From NCBI RefSeq assembly GCF_014490665.1, contig NZ_CP061038.1:4920501-4984500 (forward strand): DNA of 64,000 bases, written 5' to 3'. The position numbers were made by a program, and so were the translations under genes. This DNA comes from Sphingomonas alpina. GTDB lineage: Bacteria > Pseudomonadota > Alphaproteobacteria > Sphingomonadales > Sphingomonadaceae. Below the pieces are notes generated by a model. It saw nothing but the letters and a program-made list of their open reading frames with translations. It did no database searches and was not told the DNA's origin. Below are positions 53,866-62,646 of this stretch, in pieces. Numbering within the stretch: position 1 is the first letter of the stretch; every line of letters starts with the position of its first letter.

Positions 53866-55445
53866 GCATCACGCGGCGCGAGGCGCTCAGTGTGGGGGCG
53901 GGGACGGCGTTGCTGTTGCCGGGCGCGGCCATGGCGACGACAGCATCGCCGCCTCCGACATGGCGGCGTGGCTTGGACAATCAGCGGATCGCCGATCTTG
54001 GCGACGGCCGGTTTCTCAACCCGATCGTGTCGGGCGACCGGCCCGATCCGGCCATCCTTAAGGATGGCGCGGACTATTACATGACCTTTTCGAGCTTCGA
54101 TTCCTATCCCGGACTGGTCATCTGGCACTCCCGCGATCTGGTGAACTGGCGCCCGATGGGGCCTGCGCTGACGCGTAATATCGGGTCGGTCTGGGCGGTG
54201 TCGCTGGAAAAGCATGACGGGCGCTTCTTCCTTTATATCCCGACCAAAAGTGATCCCAATTCGATCTGGGTGATCCATGCCGATCGCATCGAGGGACCGT
54301 GGAGCGACCCGATCGATCTGCATCTGCCCAACCACATCGACCCGTGCCACGCGGTCGGCGAGGACGGGTCGCGCTGGCTGTTCCTGTCGGGCGGCGATCG
54401 CATCCGCCTTGCCGCCGACGGCCTGTCGACGGTCGGTGCGGTCGAGCATGTCTATGATCCGTGGCGCTATCCGTCGGACTGGGTGGTCGAGGGTTTTTCG
54501 CCCGAGGGGCCGAAGATCGTCCGGCATGGCGGCTGGTTCTATCTGATCACTGCGGTCGGCGGCACGGCGGGGCCACCGACCGGCCATATGGTGATCGCCG
54601 CGCGGTCGCGGTCGATCCATGGGCCATGGGAGAATTGCCCGGCCAACCCGTTGGTGCGCACGAAGGACGAGACCGAACGCTGGTGGTCGCGCGGTCATGC
54701 CTCGCTGATCGAAGGACCGGCGGGTGATTGGTGGGCGGTGTATCACGGCTATGAAAACGGCTTTTGGACGCTCGGGCGGCAAACCTTGCTCGACCCGGTC
54801 GAATGGACGACCGACGGCTGGTTCCGAATGACCGGCGGCGATTTGTCGCTCCCTCTGCCCAAGCCGCGCGGCGGCCGCGCCGGCCCCTCCGGCCTGGCGC
54901 TGACGGACCGGTTCGACACGCTCGCCATGGGCAGCAAATGGAGCTTTTTCCGACCCGGCCCGAACGAGACCGCGCGGGCGCGGGTCGGCGGCAATCAACT
55001 CTCGCTAAAGGCAGCGGGCACCGCGCCGTCAGATTCTTCGCCGCTGATGCTGATTGCCGGCGATCCGGCCTATCGTTTCGAATGCGACATCTCGATCGAC
55101 CCCGGCACGACCGCCGGACTGATCCTGTTCTATGACGACCGGCTTTATTGCGGTCTTGGCTTCGATGCCGATCGCTTCGTCATGCACCAATATGGTATTG
55201 AGCGAGGACGCCCGGCGAATCCGCATGGCCGCGCGATGCGCCTGCGCGTGACCAATGACCGCCACATCGTCACCTTCGATACCAGCGGCGACGGCGGGCG
55301 GAGCTGGACGCGGTTCGATCGCGGCATGGAAGTATCGGGATATCACCACAATGTCCGCGGCGGTTTCCTGATGCTGCGGCCGGGCCTGTACTCGGCTGGC
55401 AAAGGCACTGCCCGGTTCGGCAATTTTACCTTCCGCGCGCTTTGA
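53862..55445 (+). CDS. Glycoside hydrolase family 43, secreted, with C-terminal beta-sandwich
   Basis: 527-residue five-bladed propeller glycosidase, normally arabinofuranosidase or xylosidase. The leader carries a twin-arginine-like MSITRREALSVGAGTALLLP. Catalytic candidates: D62 in SGDRPDP (base), the aspartate in NHIDPCHAV (pKa modulator), and E215 in FSPEGP (acid). A C-terminal concanavalin-like domain (LALTDRFDTLAMGSKWSFFR onward) is common in GH43 enzymes acting on pectic side chains. ATG 53862 is seven bases after GGGAGG and overlaps the DUF885 stop. Likely trims arabinose or xylose from pectin before uronate release. Confidence 0.9.
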   Translation: MSITRREALSVGAGTALLLPGAAMATTASPPPTWRRGLDNQRIADLGDGRFLNPIVSGDRPDPAILKDGADYYMTFSSFDSYPGLVIWHSRDLVNWRPMGPALTRNIGSVWAVSLEKHDGRFFLYIPTKSDPNSIWVIHADRIEGPWSDPIDLHLPNHIDPCHAVGEDGSRWLFLSGGDRIRLAADGLSTVGAVEHVYDPWRYPSDWVVEGFSPEGPKIVRHGGWFYLITAVGGTAGPPTGHMVIAARSRSIHGPWENCPANPLVRTKDETERWWSRGHASLIEGPAGDWWAVYHGYENGFWTLGRQTLLDPVEWTTDGWFRMTGGDLSLPLPKPRGGRAGPSGLALTDRFDTLAMGSKWSFFRPGPNETARARVGGNQLSLKAAGTAPSDSSPLMLIAGDPAYRFECDISIDPGTTAGLILFYDDRLYCGLGFDADRFVMHQYGIERGRPANPHGRAMRLRVTNDRHIVTFDTSGDGGRSWTRFDRGMEVSGYHHNVRGGFLMLRPGLYSAGKGTARFGNFTFRAL

Positions 55446-55449
55446 TCTT

Positions 55450-55869
55450 GTGCGCTTCGCGAGCCGGTGACCTTTCTCGCGTCGTGCTGGTGGACACGGG
55501 TTTCATCGATGAAGACCGGCAAGCCGAAGTCGAACCCGGCTTGCGTCGCTCGTCAGATCTTCCGCGCTATAGCAACGTCGAGACGGCCCTGCTCGCGAGC
55601 GTGAAGAATTCCTTTTTTAAACGCAGCCCAAGCTTCTCCATTGTTCGCCGGACGTCGAACAGCTGGCCTCGATACCCGATCGGCCAATCACCGCACACCC
55701 CGATCAGTGTCAACTCAGGTGCCGCCGATAAGCGCTCCGATATCCAGGTCGCTTCCGCCATCAGTTTCGGGCGATGGTCTCCGCTCATCGGAAGCGCAGA
55801 ATAGCCGCTCGTATGCTCTAACGCCGATACCACCCGCGCCCGCAAATCATCTGCATACGGTTTGCCCAT
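55450..55869 (-). pseudogene. IS630-family transposase remnant
   Basis: The N-terminus MGKPYADDLRARVVSALEHT is diagnostic for IS630-type transposases, followed by an internally shortened helix region (GDHRPKLMAEATWISERLSA) and KLGLRLKKEFFTLASRA. After a stop and frame change, GLPVFIDETRVHQHDARKV preserves the VFIDET catalytic block. The C-terminal third is missing. No terminal inverted repeats were found. It sits between the uronate operon and the amino-sugar genes. Confidence 0.75.
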
Positions 55870-56036
55870 TCATGCCGACATCCAACCCAGCCAGCATCTT
55901 GAAATTGCAAAATCTCGCCACAAAGGATCCTTTGATCCGGCTCGATCGAATTCGACTCTAATTGGGCAAAGTGTGCGGTGCGGCTCATGTTCCAGGTCGC
56001 TGGTCGACCAGACGACGTCCGGCCGACATCTGCCAA
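55870..56036. other. Intergenic region beside transposase remnant
   Basis: 167 bases with no recognisable gene. AAAGGATCCTTTGATCC near 55919 contains a small palindrome. Part may be residual IS630 sequence upstream of the transposase start. No promoter is evident for the amino-sugar genes, which read toward this region. Confidence 0.4.
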
Positions 56037-57008
56037 TTACACCTTGTGGGCGCTTGCCGAGAATCGCCCGCCACCGGTATGCGCCAGCCGCTTGGCATAC
56101 AAGGCGCCGCCGTACCCCGGTGCATGCAGTGGCTCAGCCAGCGCGAAAAGCCCAGTGTCGTCGACAATCTTTGCAAACGCGTTGCGGACCAACGGCTCCT
56201 GCAACAGCACGCCACCAGACCAGGACAGCGGAACCCGTTCCTCGGGCGGGAAGGACAGGGTAGTGCGCAAGCTGATCGCCAGTGCCGCGAGTTCATGGGC
56301 GGCCGACGCGAGAATTGCGTTGGCCCCGGTATCGCCATCGGCTGCGGCACGCGACACCAGACCCGCCAGCGCGGCGATCTCGCTGCGACCCATCGCTGCC
56401 GGCCCCATGATACGCTGACACAGGTCAAGATCATTGCCGAGTGACAGTGCCTCGACGATCCGTTGATGCAGAACGCCTTTGGGCGCACGACCGTCGCTCA
56501 TGTGCGAAAATAGCGCGAGGCCCTGCACCGCGATCCAATAGGCCGAGCCTTCGTCGCCGAACACTTCGCCCCAGCCGCCCGCGCGCCCCGTTTTGCCTTG
56601 TCGTTCGCCATAGGCGATCGATCCGGTACCCGCGACGATGTTGATCCCGTCCTGGCAGCCGAGCGACCCGGCCCAGCCGCACACCATGTCGTTGCCGCAC
56701 AAGTAACGCTCATGGCCAAGCAAGCTGCGGCAGGCAGCGTGAAGCTGCGGATCGATCACGCTGTCCTCGCCATAGGCAGGCAGGCCGAAAAAGACGAAGC
56801 CAAGTGCGTCGGGCTGGATGTCGAGCTGACCGCAGATCGCCGCGACGCCCTGTTCGAGCCGCGACACGGTTTCATTCATCCCGATCTCAAGATGATAGGT
56901 CGTTCCGGTCAGGGCGCGCGCCTTTATCGTGCCGGTGGCGTCGATACAGACGAACTCGGTTTTGCTGCCGCCGCCGTCTACGCCCAGAAAATATGTATGC
57001 TCGGTCAT
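56037..57008 (-). CDS. BadF/NagK-type sugar kinase, probable N-acetylgalactosamine kinase
   Basis: 323-residue ASKHA-fold kinase of the BadF/BcrA-like group that includes N-acetylglucosamine kinases. The phosphate motif YFLGVDGGGSKTEF opens the protein, INIVAGTGSIAYGERQGKTG is the second phosphate loop with the adjacent GGWGEVFGDEGSAYWIA, and LSWSGGVLLQEPLVRN is the adenosine motif. ATG 57008 overlaps the upstream SIS gene stop as ATGA; the longer frame lies inside that gene. Context with AgaS- and AgaZ-like genes suggests GalNAc rather than GlcNAc as substrate. Confidence 0.88.
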   Translation of the reverse strand: MTEHTYFLGVDGGGSKTEFVCIDATGTIKARALTGTTYHLEIGMNETVSRLEQGVAAICGQLDIQPDALGFVFFGLPAYGEDSVIDPQLHAACRSLLGHERYLCGNDMVCGWAGSLGCQDGINIVAGTGSIAYGERQGKTGRAGGWGEVFGDEGSAYWIAVQGLALFSHMSDGRAPKGVLHQRIVEALSLGNDLDLCQRIMGPAAMGRSEIAALAGLVSRAAADGDTGANAILASAAHELAALAISLRTTLSFPPEERVPLSWSGGVLLQEPLVRNAFAKIVDDTGLFALAEPLHAPGYGGALYAKRLAHTGGGRFSASAHKV

Positions 57009-58144
57009 GGTTGCGCAGCGTAGATCCGAACGCCCTGTACCACGCGGTTGACGGTGCCGCTGGCATTGGGGCGGTCGGGCGTGAGACCCAGCACGAGCGA
57101 GACATGCAGGCTGAACATTTGCGCCGGTACGATGAACGGGAACAGCAGATCGGCATCGGTCGCGTCGGCCATGCCAGTGATCGTGATGTCCGCACCGTCG
57201 CCGGGCTGAGCGGAGATCACTGCCAAGGCGCCGCAATGGCCGTCGCTGCGCAGCTCCTCGATGATGTCGAGATCATAGCGGCGCGTGAGCGGATCGTTTG
57301 ACACGAATACCACGGCCAGCGTGTCGGCGTTGACGATCGTCTTCGGGCCGTGACGAAAGCCCAGCGCAGTGTCGAACGCGGTGACGACCGCGCCATCGCT
57401 TAATTCCATCAGCTTGAGCGCCGCTTCGCGCGCGAGCCCCTTGAACACGCCGCTGCCGAGATAGACGACACGCTTGAACCGGCGCGTTGCCAAGCTGGCG
57501 ACCAACGGCTCGCACCGCGTGAGCGCATCGTCCACTGCCGCCGCGATGGCGGACCCTCGCGCATCCAACGCATCGATGCCACCAAGGATCGCCAGCGCAG
57601 CCAGCATCATTGCGCTGAAGCTGGAGGTCATCGCGAAACCGCGGTCATGCGTTGCCTCCGGCAATATCACGACATGCGTGTTGCCGCTGCTGCGCTGCGC
57701 CAGCTCGCCGGCGGCGTTGCAGGTCAGGATCAGGTGATAGGTCTCGCAGATGGTCGCATCGACCAGGTCGACCGCGGCAAGGCTTTCCGGGCTGCTGCCG
57801 GAACGGCCGAACGAGACCAGCAATGTCGGAGCATCGGCGCGCAGGTACAGCGACGGCGTGCTGACGATATCGGTGGTGGCGATCGCCTCGACCGGGCGAA
57901 CGAGCAGGCGCGACAGCCACGGCGCGAGGCATTCGCCGATGAACGCCGATGTGCCGGCACCGGTCAGCACGATGCGTAGTTCAGGCCGCGCGAGCAACGG
58001 GACAATGAACGCCTCGATCTCGGCCTGGCGGTCGCTCAGCAATGCCTGAGTGGCGCGCAGCGTTTCGGGCTGCTGGGCGATTTCGCGACGAGTCCAGGAC
58101 GGATCGACGCCTTGGGTCTCAGGGGCGAGCAAAGGTTCAGGCAT
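57005..58144 (-). CDS. agaS: SIS-domain protein, AgaS-like amino-sugar phosphate deaminase/isomerase
   Basis: 379-residue protein with two SIS domains. Typical segments are RIVLTGAGTSAFIGECLAPW, LLVSFGRSGSSPESLAAVDL and VVYLGSGVFKGLAREAALKL, followed by GFRHGPKTIVNADTLAVVF. AgaS proteins deaminate and isomerise galactosamine-6-phosphate to tagatose-6-phosphate. ATG 58144 overlaps the GatZ-like gene stop by a few bases; an ATG at 58162 is an alternative. Its stop overlaps the kinase start. Role by family and context, not tested. Confidence 0.9.
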   Translation of the reverse strand: MPEPLLAPETQGVDPSWTRREIAQQPETLRATQALLSDRQAEIEAFIVPLLARPELRIVLTGAGTSAFIGECLAPWLSRLLVRPVEAIATTDIVSTPSLYLRADAPTLLVSFGRSGSSPESLAAVDLVDATICETYHLILTCNAAGELAQRSSGNTHVVILPEATHDRGFAMTSSFSAMMLAALAILGGIDALDARGSAIAAAVDDALTRCEPLVASLATRRFKRVVYLGSGVFKGLAREAALKLMELSDGAVVTAFDTALGFRHGPKTIVNADTLAVVFVSNDPLTRRYDLDIIEELRSDGHCGALAVISAQPGDGADITITGMADATDADLLFPFIVPAQMFSLHVSLVLGLTPDRPNASGTVNRVVQGVRIYAAQP

Positions 58145-59420
58145 TGGGAAAGCAAGCTCCATGATAGGCGTCGAGCGTGGCGGCGATATGTGCCATGGTC
58201 AGGTCGGCGGGGTCGGGTGTGGCCTGGCCGGCGCGGACCGCGACATAAGCGAGCGGCAGATACTGGCTGACCAGCGCAAGCGGCGGCGGCGTCCGGCGCA
58301 GATTGGCGAACAGCTTGTCCTGCGCGGCGGCGATCGCCGCGTCGGGCCAGTAATAGCGGATGCGGTCCGACAGGCTGTATTGCAGCTGGAAATCGAGTGC
58401 TGCGCCGGTGGCGTGGTAATATTTCCGCCAATGCTTCGGCTCGGCCTGCATGCGCGACAGCGTGACGGCGCGCAGGGCGGCGCGGTAGGGAGCGGCAATC
58501 GTCTCCGCCTCGATCGCATCCAGCGCCCAGAGCGCTTCTCGGAGCGCGAAGGTGACGCCGGGGCCGACCTTCAGGATCGCATAATGATCGCGCACCAGCG
58601 CGGCGAGCGCGGCCGGTGTCTGGTAATCGGTGGAATGCGCCTCGAACACGATATGCTCGACCGGTTCGATCGCGCGGCTGAGCGCGGTGGCGCGCTCGGG
58701 GCGGTAGTCGACCACCTTGTCGTGATCGAATTCGACCCCGGGCTGCACGACCGTTGCAATCACGCGTTCCCAGGCGCGCTCCAGGCCGGATGCGCGGAAC
58801 AGGTCGCGGTGCATGTCGACCGTGGCGATCGCAGCTTCGGGCGTGGTGACCGCCAGTTCCTCGAGATCCTCGGCCGCGCCGCCCGGAACGGGCACTTCGG
58901 TGCCGATCACATAGACCGGCGCGTCGGCGGCAGCGCCGTCGAACGCATCCTCGGCGGCGCGGCACAGGCGTGCCGCACGCTCGGCGATGGTCCGTTCGGG
59001 CAGCGGTACGGGATCGTCGGCGCAACTCATCGAACAATCGAGATGGATCTTGCGAAAGCCGGCGCGGACATAATCCGCGACCATCACCTCGGCCTTGTCG
59101 AGCGCCTCGGCGGCGGGCGCGGCGGTCCAGGCATTGGGGCCGAGATGGTCGCCGCCGAGCACCAGGCGATCCAGCGGGAAACCGACCCTGGCGGCGATCG
59201 CATGGACGAAATCGCGATAATCGGCGGGCACCATGCCGGTGTAACCGCCATCCTGATTCACCTGGTTGGAGGTCGCTTCGATCAAGACGATCGGCTGGCC
59301 GGTGATCATCGCGTGACGCAATGTAGCCTCGATCACCAACGGGTGCGCCGAACAGACCGACGTCACGCCAATCCGCTCGCCGGCCTTGTGCCGAAGCACC
59401 ATTTCGAGAATCGCTTGCAC
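58137..59420 (-). CDS. GatZ/AgaZ-like tagatose-bisphosphate aldolase-associated protein
   Basis: 427-residue TIM-barrel protein of the GatZ/KbaZ family. These were described as non-catalytic subunits of the tagatose-1,6-bisphosphate aldolase, but some act as tagatose-6-phosphate kinases. Typical blocks are GVTSVCSAHPLVIEATLRHA, LLIEATSNQVNQDGGYTG-like VLIEATSNQVNQDGGYTGM, FPLDRLVLGGDHLGPNAW and HLDCSMSC. GTG 59420 is chosen as start because AAGGAG lies about seven bases upstream; TTG 59438 is the alternative. No GatY-type partner is in the window. Confidence 0.9.
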   Translation of the reverse strand: MQAILEMVLRHKAGERIGVTSVCSAHPLVIEATLRHAMITGQPIVLIEATSNQVNQDGGYTGMVPADYRDFVHAIAARVGFPLDRLVLGGDHLGPNAWTAAPAAEALDKAEVMVADYVRAGFRKIHLDCSMSCADDPVPLPERTIAERAARLCRAAEDAFDGAAADAPVYVIGTEVPVPGGAAEDLEELAVTTPEAAIATVDMHRDLFRASGLERAWERVIATVVQPGVEFDHDKVVDYRPERATALSRAIEPVEHIVFEAHSTDYQTPAALAALVRDHYAILKVGPGVTFALREALWALDAIEAETIAAPYRAALRAVTLSRMQAEPKHWRKYYHATGAALDFQLQYSLSDRIRYYWPDAAIAAAQDKLFANLRRTPPPLALVSQYLPLAYVAVRAGQATPDPADLTMAHIAATLDAYHGACFPNA

Positions 59421-59469
59421 ATCGGCTCCTTCAGGCAAGACCTGTATCTCATCATAGCGGTAAAAACAA

Positions 59470-59489
59470 CGAAACGAAATATAACGAAA
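59470..59489. promoter_or_regulatory. CGAAA tandem-repeat operator upstream of gatZ-like gene
   Basis: CGAAA at 59470-59474, 59475-59479 and 59485-59489, in one orientation. This is the repeat form known for DeoR-family AgaR regulators. It lies between the permease and the GatZ-like gene, about 50 bases before the latter's start, so the last three genes may have their own promoter. Confidence 0.7.
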
Positions 59490-60410
59490 CTAATTTGTTT
59501 CGGCAGCTGCTTCCGGGGCCTTGGCGTCGGGTTCGATCGCCAGCAGCAGCGACGCGACGAGTGCGAGCAGGATACCGACGGTCTTGAGCGGTCCGGGCAC
59601 CACGCCGAGAATGACCAGCGACAGCAGGGCGGTGGCAAGCGGCGCGCCGGCATTGGCGAGCGGTGCGACGATGATCGCCTTGCCGTAGCGAAACGCGAAT
59701 ACCAGAGTCAGCGCGCCGATCGCGTTGAGCAGCTGGATCAGCGCGGCGAGCCATGGGCCGTCCAGCCCCCAGTTGATCGGTCGACCGAAGTCGGTCATCG
59801 CCCAGGCGACCGGGATCAGCACCAGCCCGGACAGCATCATATAGACGAAGATGCTTTCGCCCGACATGACATGGTTGGCGGCCTTCATGAAATAGGCCTG
59901 CACGCCCCAGCACAGCATCACGACCATCGCCGGGATGAGCCATGCCGCCGAGGCGCCGCCGCCGCTGCCCGGTGCGAAGTCGAACGTCGGCAGCGCGAGC
60001 AGCGCAAGCAGGATGCCGAACGCGCCCAGCCGCCCGGTTCGCTCGCGCATCAGCACGAACGACAGGGCGATGGTGACGATCGGCGACAGCGAGATGATCG
60101 GGAAGATGAGATAGGCCGGCCCGCGCGCGACGGCGTAGAACAGCACCATCTGTCCACCGGCGCCGAGCAAGCCGATCGCCAGGCCATAACCGATCGCGCG
60201 CGGCGACGTGTCGAGCCGCCAGCCGGCCAGTCCCAATACCACCAGCGCGGGCGGAATCATGGTCAACGCCCAGACGCAATAGACCAGGGTGTCGGGAAAG
60301 CCATGCTGTGGCGACAGGCCGGAAAAGGCGCCCCATACGCCCCACAGAATGACGGTGACCAGCGCATTGATCAGCCAGGCGCGGCCAGAAGGCGCGACCG
60401 CTCCGCTCAT
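59490..60410 (-). CDS. DMT-superfamily (EamA) permease
   Basis: 306-residue inner-membrane protein with about ten helices in two EamA repeats. Opening helix: WLINALVTVILWGVWGAFSG; repeat block: FPIISLSPIVTIALSFVLMR and, in the second half, LIQLLNAIGALTLVFAFRYG. It overlaps the GH36 stop by its ATGA start, so it is co-transcribed with it. It could carry the released sugar into the cell, replacing a PTS in this pathway. This is an inference from position only. Confidence 0.87.
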   Translation of the reverse strand: MSGAVAPSGRAWLINALVTVILWGVWGAFSGLSPQHGFPDTLVYCVWALTMIPPALVVLGLAGWRLDTSPRAIGYGLAIGLLGAGGQMVLFYAVARGPAYLIFPIISLSPIVTIALSFVLMRERTGRLGAFGILLALLALPTFDFAPGSGGGASAAWLIPAMVVMLCWGVQAYFMKAANHVMSGESIFVYMMLSGLVLIPVAWAMTDFGRPINWGLDGPWLAALIQLLNAIGALTLVFAFRYGKAIIVAPLANAGAPLATALLSLVILGVVPGPLKTVGILLALVASLLLAIEPDAKAPEAAAETN

Positions 60411-62500
60411 GCCTTTTCTCCCGGTGCAGGCGTTGCCTGCACCAGCAGGAAGCGCTGGAATTTGGCGCGAATGCTGTTGTTTGTCGCGGTGGCCGCGCCG
60501 AGTGGACTGCCGGTAAAGCTGTCAGTCAACGTGTAGCGTCCGGCACCGAGGCCGCGCAGGGTGAGCGGGCCATCCCATGTGTCGGCATAAAAGGCGTAAT
60601 GCAGCGCGCCATCGCGTTCGATCGCATGCGCCTCCGGCTTGTCGAAGCCGATGTCATAGAGCCCGCCGAGATAGCGACCCTTGGGCAGCATGTTGGTGCG
60701 GTACAGATCGATCCATTTGCGCCACAGCCCCTCCTTCTCCGCGGTCAACACAAAGCCGCCGGGCGGCAGCGGTTCGGCCGGATTGGCCACATCCTTCGGC
60801 CAGGTGAATTTGGTCGAGGGGATCGCGCCGATCCCGTAAGTGGAGGCGAAGTCGTCGCGCCCGTCGCTCAGCTCGACATGGTCGCCGGAAAACGGCGCGG
60901 ACGGACCCATCAACGCCTTGAAGGTCTTGCCTTTCAGCCGGACCTGCCAGGACGAGGTGGGGTCGGACGCCGGCGTATTGTTCATCGCCGGGATATTGTG
61001 GAAAGCGAAGCTGTCGCCGCACGGGCAGAGCTCGATCACCGCCTGTGGGTTGATCGCCATCGCCTCGTCATAGATCGCCTTCCAGAAATCCTGCAGCTTC
61101 TCGAACGATTCCTCGGGTCGGGCATGGTTGTGCGCGGGGTTGTAGCACGGCGCGACGCCGTTCAGATGCTGCCCGTCGAGCTTCAGCCCCTCGAACCCCC
61201 AGTCGCCGATGATGCGGCGAACCTGTGCGCGGAAGAACTCGATCGTTGGCGGATAGGCCGGGCACATGGTGAAGGCGCTCCACCAGCTGACATTCTGCGC
61301 CGCGCCGTCGCGATCGAGGATCAGCATGTCGGCATGGTCGCGCAGGATATCGGTGCCGGGATCGATCGCCAGCGGCGCGAACCACAGGCGCGGGCGCATG
61401 CCGTCGGCCTTGATGCGGTCGGCGAACGCCTTCATGTCGGCATCGCCGCGCGGGAATTTCTTGCGATCGAGCTTCCAGTCGCCCTCGGACGTCTGCCAGC
61501 CATCGTCGAGCACGGCCCATTCGAAGCCCAGCTCCTTCGCCTTGGGCAGCGTACCGTACACCTGTTCGGGGGTGAAATTACGCTCATAGCCCCAGGCGCA
61601 CCAGATCGGGCCATAGCTTGATTCGGGGATGGCCGGCGCGGCGAGACCGCGCTCGGCCATGATGCGGCGATAGGCATCGAGTGGGCGGAAATGATCGCCG
61701 ACATGCGTCATCAGGAAAGCGGTCGGCAGAGTCAGCGTCGCGCCGGGCGCGAGCAAGTTCGGCTCGTCGCCCGACAGGCCGACACGCGCTCCGTCCGGCT
61801 GTGCGGCGACCGGCAGTGAGACCAGCCGTGGTACCGTTTCGATATGACCGATCGCCAGGCCCACATCGCGGCGCCACACCACGGCGACCGGCGTGCCGCC
61901 GCCATAATCGGAGCCGTTCATGCCCATAAAGTTGCGCTGCTCGAATCCTGGCGCGACCTTTTGCACCCAGTCGCGGCGATCGGGATAGGAAGCGCCGGCG
62001 AAGCTCCATGCGCCAGCCGGGTGGCTCAGCAGGTCATGCGTCGCGACGCGCCAGCCGGCGATCGCCAGCGGGGCGGTGCCGGTGTTGCGATAGCGTAGCT
62101 CGTACAAGGCGAGACCGGGATAATGATCAAGGAAGGTGATATCGAGCAGCTGTTCCACCGCGCCGCTGGACGTAGCGCGCAACTGGTGCCGGCGACCCGG
62201 ACCATGCGGCCCCGACACGGCCGTCTCCTTGTGGTCGAGCAGCAGGAAACGATCGAGCGCGCGATGATCGGCGAGGAACAATGCCTCGCCAGCCGCCATC
62301 GGCGTCACCGGCTTGCCGCCGTGCGACACGCGGGATTGCATCGCGGCATCGAACTCGATTGTCAGTGTGCCATCGGAAAGCTTCACGCCCGCCGGCGCCG
62401 CAGCCCAGGCGCGGGCATTCAGCGTCGGCCCGACGACGAGGGCCGCGCCGGCCATCAGGCGGCTGAGCATCGCACGGCGATCAACAAGGTTGGACAGCAT
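60407..62500 (-). CDS. Secreted GH36-type alpha-galactosidase / alpha-N-acetylgalactosaminidase
   Basis: 697-residue glycosidase with a leader (AMLSRLMAGAALVVGPTLNA). The catalytic barrel includes YGPIWCAWGYERNFTPEQVY, EWAVLDDGWQTSEGDW and the nucleophile region FEGLKLDGQHLN, with D442 the probable nucleophile. ELCPCGDSFAFHNIPAMNN and an acid-base region after it fit GH36. GH36 contains both alpha-galactosidases and alpha-GalNAcases, and the surrounding amino-sugar genes favour the latter. ATG 62500 has GGAGAG upstream; the frame open to 62590 is intergenic. Confidence 0.88.
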   Translation of the reverse strand: MLSNLVDRRAMLSRLMAGAALVVGPTLNARAWAAAPAGVKLSDGTLTIEFDAAMQSRVSHGGKPVTPMAAGEALFLADHRALDRFLLLDHKETAVSGPHGPGRRHQLRATSSGAVEQLLDITFLDHYPGLALYELRYRNTGTAPLAIAGWRVATHDLLSHPAGAWSFAGASYPDRRDWVQKVAPGFEQRNFMGMNGSDYGGGTPVAVVWRRDVGLAIGHIETVPRLVSLPVAAQPDGARVGLSGDEPNLLAPGATLTLPTAFLMTHVGDHFRPLDAYRRIMAERGLAAPAIPESSYGPIWCAWGYERNFTPEQVYGTLPKAKELGFEWAVLDDGWQTSEGDWKLDRKKFPRGDADMKAFADRIKADGMRPRLWFAPLAIDPGTDILRDHADMLILDRDGAAQNVSWWSAFTMCPAYPPTIEFFRAQVRRIIGDWGFEGLKLDGQHLNGVAPCYNPAHNHARPEESFEKLQDFWKAIYDEAMAINPQAVIELCPCGDSFAFHNIPAMNNTPASDPTSSWQVRLKGKTFKALMGPSAPFSGDHVELSDGRDDFASTYGIGAIPSTKFTWPKDVANPAEPLPPGGFVLTAEKEGLWRKWIDLYRTNMLPKGRYLGGLYDIGFDKPEAHAIERDGALHYAFYADTWDGPLTLRGLGAGRYTLTDSFTGSPLGAATATNNSIRAKFQRFLLVQATPAPGEKA

Positions 62501-62610
62501 GGCGATAGGCTCTCCTGATATCGGCCGAGGGGCAAACGAACGGCCACAGAAGAAAGATGTTGCACGAACCGCAGGGGCGGCGCAAACCATATTCGCAATT
62601 TAATGGATCG

Positions 62611-62632
62611 TTTTGTTTCGTTTCGTTTGTTT
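62611..62632. promoter_or_regulatory. TTTCG tandem-repeat operator between divergent genes
   Basis: TTTTG-TTTCG-TTTCG-TTTG-TTTC repeats lie between the GH36 gene (minus strand) and the secreted amidohydrolase (plus strand). They are the complement of the CGAAA repeats at 59470 and probably bind the same DeoR/AgaR-type regulator, whose gene begins to appear at the window's right edge. Confidence 0.72.
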
Positions 62633-62646
62633 CAGAGAGGCTAAAG

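Noticed and set aside
58050..60536. Very long plus-strand frame of 828 codons
   Set aside because: It is antisense to agaS, the GatZ-like gene and the permease, and its histidine- and arginine-rich product is the usual shadow of high-GC coding DNA.
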